A stretch of 64,000 bases of DNA from an uncultured Sphaerochaeta sp. (GTDB lineage Bacteria > Spirochaetota > Spirochaetia > Sphaerochaetales > Sphaerochaetaceae): contig NZ_OY781873.1 of assembly GCF_963677075.1 (NCBI RefSeq), forward strand, positions 1,178,001-1,242,000. Reading direction: 5' to 3'. The translations under genes were made by a program, and so were the position numbers. The notes below the pieces were generated by a model, which saw only the letters and a list, made by a program, of their open reading frames with translations, was not told where the DNA came from and did no database searches. Shown here in pieces: positions 60,691 through 64,000 of this stretch; position 1 is the stretch's first letter, and every line of letters begins with the position of its first letter.

Positions 60691-61575
60691 ATGAGGATAG
60701 GATTCATAGGACTTGGGATCATGGGCAAGCCCATGGCGAAGAACCTGATCAAGGCCGGCTACAGCCTGGTCGTGAACGATATCAACAAGGAAGCGGTCGC
60801 CGAGCTGGTCGCCTCCGGGGCTGCAGAGGCAGCAAGCGCAAAGGAAGTGGCATCACAGAGCGATGTGGTGGTCACGATGTTGCCCAACTCCCCCCATGTG
60901 CAGACAGTGGTACTTGGAGAGGGTGGGGTAATCGAAGGTGCGAAGGAAGGCCTGGTGGTGGTGGACATGAGCTCCATCAGCCCGATCGTGAGCCGGGAGG
61001 TTGCCGCAGAGCTGGCGAAGAAGGGAGTGGTCATGCTTGACGCCCCGGTCTCCGGCGGGGAGCCCAAGGCGATCGACGGTACGCTGGCGATCATGGTCGG
61101 CGGACCGGAGGAGACCTTCAAGGTGGTCGAGCCGATCCTGCAGGTGATGGGTGGGAGTGTGACCCTGGTCGGTGAGATCGGGAGCGGGAACACGACCAAG
61201 CTGGCGAACCAGATCATGGTGGCGGCGAACATCGCGGGGATGAGCGAGGCACTGGTGCTTGCAACCAAGGCCGACGTGGATCCCGAGAAGGTGTTCAAGG
61301 CAATCCGTGGTGGACTTGCCGGCAGCACGGTCCTCGATGCGAAGGCACCTTTGGTGCTGGACGGGAACTTCAAGCCCGGGTTCCGCATCGACCTGCACAT
61401 CAAGGACCTGCAGAACGCGCTTGACACGGCAGCAACGGTGAAGACCCCGACACCTCTCTCAGACTCGATCATCGGGATGATGAGGTCCCTCTCCTCAGAC
61501 GGCAAGGGATCTGACGACCACGGCGGGCTTGTCCAGTGGTACGAGAAGGAAGCGGGCATTGAGGTTCGTAAGTAA
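60691..61575 (+). CDS. Beta-hydroxyacid dehydrogenase (tartronate semialdehyde reductase/HIBADH family)
   Basis: A 294-residue NAD(P)-dependent dehydrogenase. Rossmann loop GFIGLGIMGKPMAKNL, substrate loop DAPVSGGEPKA, catalytic Lys170 in GSGNTTKLANQ, and C-terminal KDLQNALDTA. These fit GarR/GlxR (2-hydroxy-3-oxopropionate reductase) or 3-hydroxyisobutyrate dehydrogenase. ATG 60691 follows AAGGAG. It ends the TRAP operon; a terminator follows. A role in sugar-acid breakdown fits the context. Confidence 0.92.
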   Translation: MRIGFIGLGIMGKPMAKNLIKAGYSLVVNDINKEAVAELVASGAAEAASAKEVASQSDVVVTMLPNSPHVQTVVLGEGGVIEGAKEGLVVVDMSSISPIVSREVAAELAKKGVVMLDAPVSGGEPKAIDGTLAIMVGGPEETFKVVEPILQVMGGSVTLVGEIGSGNTTKLANQIMVAANIAGMSEALVLATKADVDPEKVFKAIRGGLAGSTVLDAKAPLVLDGNFKPGFRIDLHIKDLQNALDTAATVKTPTPLSDSIIGMMRSLSSDGKGSDDHGGLVQWYEKEAGIEVRK

Positions 61576-61598
61576 TCGAATCTTGATCATATAACTGA

Positions 61599-61640
61599 GA
61601 GCCAGGTCCCGACTGTAGGGAACTGGCTCCATTTCTTTTC
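61599..61640 (+). terminator. Terminator after the second TRAP operon
   Basis: GAGCCAG pairs with CTGGCTC and CCC with GGG around a GACTGTA loop, followed by CATTTCTTTTC, 23 bp after the stop. Confidence 0.85.
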
Positions 61641-61654
61641 CCTATCTCTTTAAA

Positions 61655-61669
61655 ACTTGTATTACCGGT
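61655..61669. promoter_or_regulatory. GntR operator-like site
   Basis: ACTTGTATTACCGGT, sharing its first ten bases with the operator family near 54479 and 54635. It follows the terminator and lies about 200 bp upstream of the second gntR gene. Confidence 0.5.
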
Positions 61670-61814
61670 AAAACGACGGGACAGATAATGATGGTATGTA
61701 AGAAATGTTATATGTATTTATATACTGCAGTAACACTTTGCAGCAATTCAAACAATTAAAAAATATCGATAAATATATACCATGAAGTAAATTTGTATAA
61801 GAATTTAGTTGACA

Positions 61815-61835
61815 TATAATACTTGTATGATAACC
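61815..61835 (+). promoter_or_regulatory. -10 box and GntR operator upstream of second gntR
   Basis: TATAAT (61815-61820) with a TTTGTA 17 bases upstream, directly followed by ACTTGTATGATAACC (61821-61835), a near match to the operator at 54635-54649. Autoregulation of the second GntR is expected. Confidence 0.65.
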
Positions 61836-61868
61836 TATCAGTGGTACTGACTTGGAGGGGAGCTTTTA

Positions 61869-62576
61869 ATGCCGCAACAGAATTCAACGAAAATTGTGAG
61901 ACAAGAGAAGATATCCAACCAAGTGTATGAACAGTTACTTGCCCAGATCAAGAGCAATAAATGGAAGGAGGGCGCAAAGCTTCCTTCCGAAAATGAAATG
62001 AGGCAAGAATTTGGAGTGAGCCGCATCAGCATTCGTGAGGCGATGCAGAAGCTCAAGGCCTTGGGAATCGTAGAGACACGCCACGGGGAAGGGTCCTTCA
62101 TCAGAAGAGTGACCAGTGAGAACTACCGTGACATGTTGTTTCCCATGTTCATGATCGATAAGAACTCCTTGCAGGAGATTCTTGAGTACAGGATGGTAAT
62201 GGAAGTAGGGGCAACGGAGATAGCCGCTACGAGAATCACGAAAGAGGAATGTGACGCACTTGAGGCTATTGTTGTCCGAATGGAGCAGAATGCCACCGAC
62301 ATCAAGGTATTTGCCCATGATGATATCCAGTTCCATATGGCTATCGCAAAAGCAACGAAGAACAACATGCTGATCAATGTGGCTCTTTTCATGCAGGATC
62401 TGATGAATGCAAGTATGGAGTCCATTGTCACTCATTTGGGTATGCATGACGGTAGGTATTACCACCGACTTATCCTCGAAGCATTAAGGGTACATAACAG
62501 GGAAGAGGCAGCCAGGCTGATGCGAGAGCATGTTGCAAAGACTGTTGATCGGATTTCAGAGTTAGCTGAGCTGTAG
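61869..62576 (+). CDS. GntR family regulator (FadR subfamily, FCD domain), second copy
   Basis: A 235-residue regulator. Winged HTH: KLPSENEMRQEFGVSRISIREAMQ through GIVETRHGEGSFI; FCD-like domain with ILEYRMVMEVGATEIAA, DDIQFHMAIAKATKNN and YYHRLILEALRVHNREEA. The layout and recognition helix resemble the GntR at 53732, so they are paralogues. SD GGAGGGG. It precedes the TctC gene in the same direction and probably controls it through sites at 62613-62680, and itself through 61821-61835. Confidence 0.93.
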   Translation: MPQQNSTKIVRQEKISNQVYEQLLAQIKSNKWKEGAKLPSENEMRQEFGVSRISIREAMQKLKALGIVETRHGEGSFIRRVTSENYRDMLFPMFMIDKNSLQEILEYRMVMEVGATEIAATRITKEECDALEAIVVRMEQNATDIKVFAHDDIQFHMAIAKATKNNMLINVALFMQDLMNASMESIVTHLGMHDGRYYHRLILEALRVHNREEAARLMREHVAKTVDRISELAEL

Positions 62577-62612
62577 GTTTTCCTGACAGATGAAGCTGAT
62601 GAGTGAAATACC

Positions 62613-62648
62613 TTGTATGAGTCTTCCAACTTATAGGACGTCATACAA
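62613..62648. promoter_or_regulatory. Inverted TTGTATGA half-sites upstream of tctC-like gene
   Basis: TTGTATGA (62613-62620) and TCATACAA (62641-62648) are exact inverted copies of the half-site seen in the GntR operators, 20 bases apart. Confidence 0.55.
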
Positions 62649-62660
62649 CTTATGAGTAAT

Positions 62661-62680
62661 TTTATGGCTTATGCCATAAA
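62661..62680. repeat. Perfect inverted repeat just upstream of the tctC SD
   Basis: TTTATGGC-TTAT-GCCATAAA, 8-bp perfect arms. It ends about 10 bases before the SD AAAAGGAGAG; as RNA it would form a hairpin next to the ribosome site, as DNA an operator. Confidence 0.7.
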
Positions 62681-62701
62681 AAAATAAAAGGAGAGTTTTG
62701 T

Positions 62702-63766
62702 ATGAAGAAAAACAGAATTCTTGTTATCCTTCTGGTACTGTTGGTTGCGACTTCACTGTTCGCAGAAGGTCAGAAAGAGGCTGAAAGCACCAAGCTTTGG
62801 CCAAAGACACAGCCGGTAGTATACGTCGGCTTCGGAGCCGGCGGTGGTACTGATACTGCTGTTCGCCCGGTTATCGCAAAGATGGAAGAGTATCTTGGGG
62901 AAACCATCAACGTGGTTAACCAGGAAGGTGCTGCATCCGCAGTTGCTGCTAATACTGTAATGTACAGCAAGAAGCATGATGGTTACAGCCTGTTCGCCAC
63001 CGGTAGTGGTCCAATCTCTGGATTCCGCGTAATGGGAACCAGTGATACCTACTGGGCTGACTGGGCTTCCTTCCACCCCTACATGGGTGCTGCTGCTCTT
63101 GTTGTTGCTGCAGATTCCGATATCAAGACCTATGCTGATGCAGTAGCTTACCTCAATAGTGGCAAGCAGAACATGGCAATCAGCGGCTTTGGTGTTGGTC
63201 CCCACGTACTTTTCGAGGCTATTCGTGAAGTTGGTGGTATCAATGCTCCCAACTACATGACCGCTGGTTCCTGCCGTCAGGCTGGTATCAACGTCATCGC
63301 AGGCGATGCAGAGATTGCCATGGGTACCTTCTCCTCCTTGATCGACTTCATCAAGGCTGGACAGCTTCGCGCCCTCGCCATCACTGATACCAAAGACTAC
63401 ACTGACTTCGGACTCAACATTCCTTCCATCTTGAAGGTGCAGGACAATGCAGAGAACATCCCCTTGCTCAGTGAGACTTGGCCTCTCTTGATCCCACGTG
63501 ATGTCCCTCAGAACATTCTTGATGGTCTGACTGAGGCGTTCTACTGGGCAGTAGAGCAGCCCGAGATTGTTGACTATGCAAGAGAGCAGGGATTGGTCCT
63601 TGCCGGTTATGCTGGCGAAGATGCTGACAAATTCCTTGCCATCCAGGAAGCTGGATATGCTTGGACCTTGGACAACGTCGGTTCCACCGTTAAGAGTCCT
63701 GCTACGTTTGGTATTCCCAAGCTTGCAGACTTCGACTGGGACGTGGCTAAGCAGAACATCAAATAA
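62702..63766 (+). CDS. Tripartite tricarboxylate transporter binding protein (TctC/Bug family)
   Basis: A 354-residue periplasmic protein with signal peptide ending TSLFAEG. The Bug-family body shows GFGAGGGTDTAVRPVIAKME at the ligand loop, VVNQEGAASAVAANTVM, and GDAEIAMGTFSSLIDFIKAG in domain 2. It delivers a carboxylate to TctAB; the tctB-like gene follows after a hairpin. SD AAAGGAGAG. Use of the TTT family next to a TRAP system with related regulators suggests chemically related substrates. Confidence 0.93.
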   Translation: MKKNRILVILLVLLVATSLFAEGQKEAESTKLWPKTQPVVYVGFGAGGGTDTAVRPVIAKMEEYLGETINVVNQEGAASAVAANTVMYSKKHDGYSLFATGSGPISGFRVMGTSDTYWADWASFHPYMGAAALVVAADSDIKTYADAVAYLNSGKQNMAISGFGVGPHVLFEAIREVGGINAPNYMTAGSCRQAGINVIAGDAEIAMGTFSSLIDFIKAGQLRALAITDTKDYTDFGLNIPSILKVQDNAENIPLLSETWPLLIPRDVPQNILDGLTEAFYWAVEQPEIVDYAREQGLVLAGYAGEDADKFLAIQEAGYAWTLDNVGSTVKSPATFGIPKLADFDWDVAKQNIK

Positions 63767-63776
63767 TATGTCTTGC

Positions 63777-63811
63777 TTCGGGGGATGGGCTACCCATCTC
63801 CCGAATTTATT
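63777..63811 (+). terminator. Hairpin between tctC-like and tctB-like genes
   Basis: A 13-bp stem TTCGGGGGATGGG / CCCATCTCCCGAA with one G-T position and a three-base loop, then TTTATT, 10 bp after the stop. Strong partial terminator or 3'-end protector. Confidence 0.85.
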
Positions 63812-63828
63812 AGGAAAAGGATAGTTGC

Positions 63829-64000
63829 ATGAGCCAAATTAAGAAAACAACTGCTTCCGATCTCATCATGGGTATAATCCTGTTGGCATTCGGAGTCTAT
63901 CTTATTGTTGAGTCCCTTGGTATGAAGGTGTTCAACAGTTTTCTCGATGCACCAGGATTCTTCCCATTCATTCTGGGAATCATATTCTGTCTGTTCGGAA
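63829..64000 (+). CDS. Tripartite tricarboxylate transporter small membrane subunit (TctB family), 3' end cut
   Basis: The first 57 codons are visible before the window ends. The sequence begins MSQIKKTTASDLIMGIILLA, with one membrane helix around residues 11-31 and a second starting near 45 after FLDAPGFFPFILG, the usual TctB pattern with a conserved GFFP turn. SD AGGAAAAGGA upstream. The large channel gene tctA should follow beyond the window. Confidence 0.87.
   Translation, partial: MSQIKKTTASDLIMGIILLAFGVYLIVESLGMKVFNSFLDAPGFFPFILGIIFCLFG

Larger units (their letters stand above)
58930..61575. other. GC-rich island spanning three genes
   Basis: Composition jumps to about 65 percent GC in sampled 60-base lines (59281 and 60481), against about 42 percent just upstream (57601), and falls back after 61575. 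The edge lies inside the transketolase N-subunit gene. Codon third positions are almost all G or C. Long open frames on the other strand here are by-products of this bias. Confidence 0.85.

Overview
This 64 kb window is a chromosomal piece of a free-living, sugar- and lactate-using spirochaete, most likely Sphaerochaeta or a close relative. Evidence: binding-protein signal peptides ending in forms such as LFAAGQ or LFAEGQ followed by KE-rich starts, a FabV enoyl reductase like the one in Treponema, abundant TRAP, TTT and CUT2 transporters, and background GC in the mid 40s percent. I saw no rRNA, tRNA, CRISPR array, insertion sequence or prophage. No stretch over 300 bases lacks a gene.

Layout. 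(1) 1-6152: a sugar ABC importer of the LsrB/RhaS type (two permeases, ATPase, binding protein), a divergent LacI regulator and a TIM-barrel sugar isomerase. (2) 6209-8585: a compact NMT1/THI5-type ABC importer. (3) 8795-17946: a nearly complete type II fatty-acid synthesis locus, fabHDGFZV reading left and accBCDA reading right from one palindromic divergent promoter. (4) 17943-20342: a MATE exporter with a MarR regulator, and a YcxB-like membrane protein. (5) 20419-26757: a LytS/YesN-type two-component system, a DctP-like lipoprotein that looks like its sensor, and a TRAP transporter. (6) 26905-30120: HAD phosphatase, SGNH hydrolase, sn-glycerol-1-phosphate dehydrogenase and a remnant of an AAA_4 protein with a 12-bp tandem repeat. 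(7) 30197-34033: etfB-etfA-FAD dehydrogenase, matching the electron-confurcating lactate dehydrogenase layout, with a TetR regulator. (8) 34112-38388: two Gfo/Idh/MocA oxidoreductases, a cytosolic discoidin-like protein, an MBL hydrolase and a glyoxalase. (9) 38392-51378: a pentose or polyol utilisation locus (AraC, transaldolase-like protein, FGGY kinase, split transketolase, fucose-isomerase-like enzyme, DeoR, CUT2 ABC importer with a DUF2291 lipoprotein, Zn polyol dehydrogenase). (10) 51458-53724: GNAT enzyme, then an orphan sodium-pump decarboxylase beta subunit with a tiny gamma-like subunit. (11) 53732-61575: GntR-controlled TRAP operon with Zn dehydrogenase, a second split transketolase and a beta-hydroxyacid dehydrogenase; the last three genes form a sharply GC-rich island. 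(12) 61869-64000: a second GntR and the start of a tripartite tricarboxylate (TctC/TctB) operon, cut by the window end.

Cross-cutting patterns: several single genes have a -10 box only 6-8 bases from the start codon and no Shine-Dalgarno site, so they look leaderless. All five transport binding proteins that head multi-gene operons in the window are followed by a strong intercistronic hairpin. Two paralogous GntR regulators share an operator motif with the -10 box embedded in it. The best candidates for something undescribed are the DctP-lipoprotein/LytS/YesN three-component sensor, the concentric dyad at 8634-8688, the attenuator-like leader of the sodium-pump gene, and a transaldolase-family protein without its catalytic lysine.
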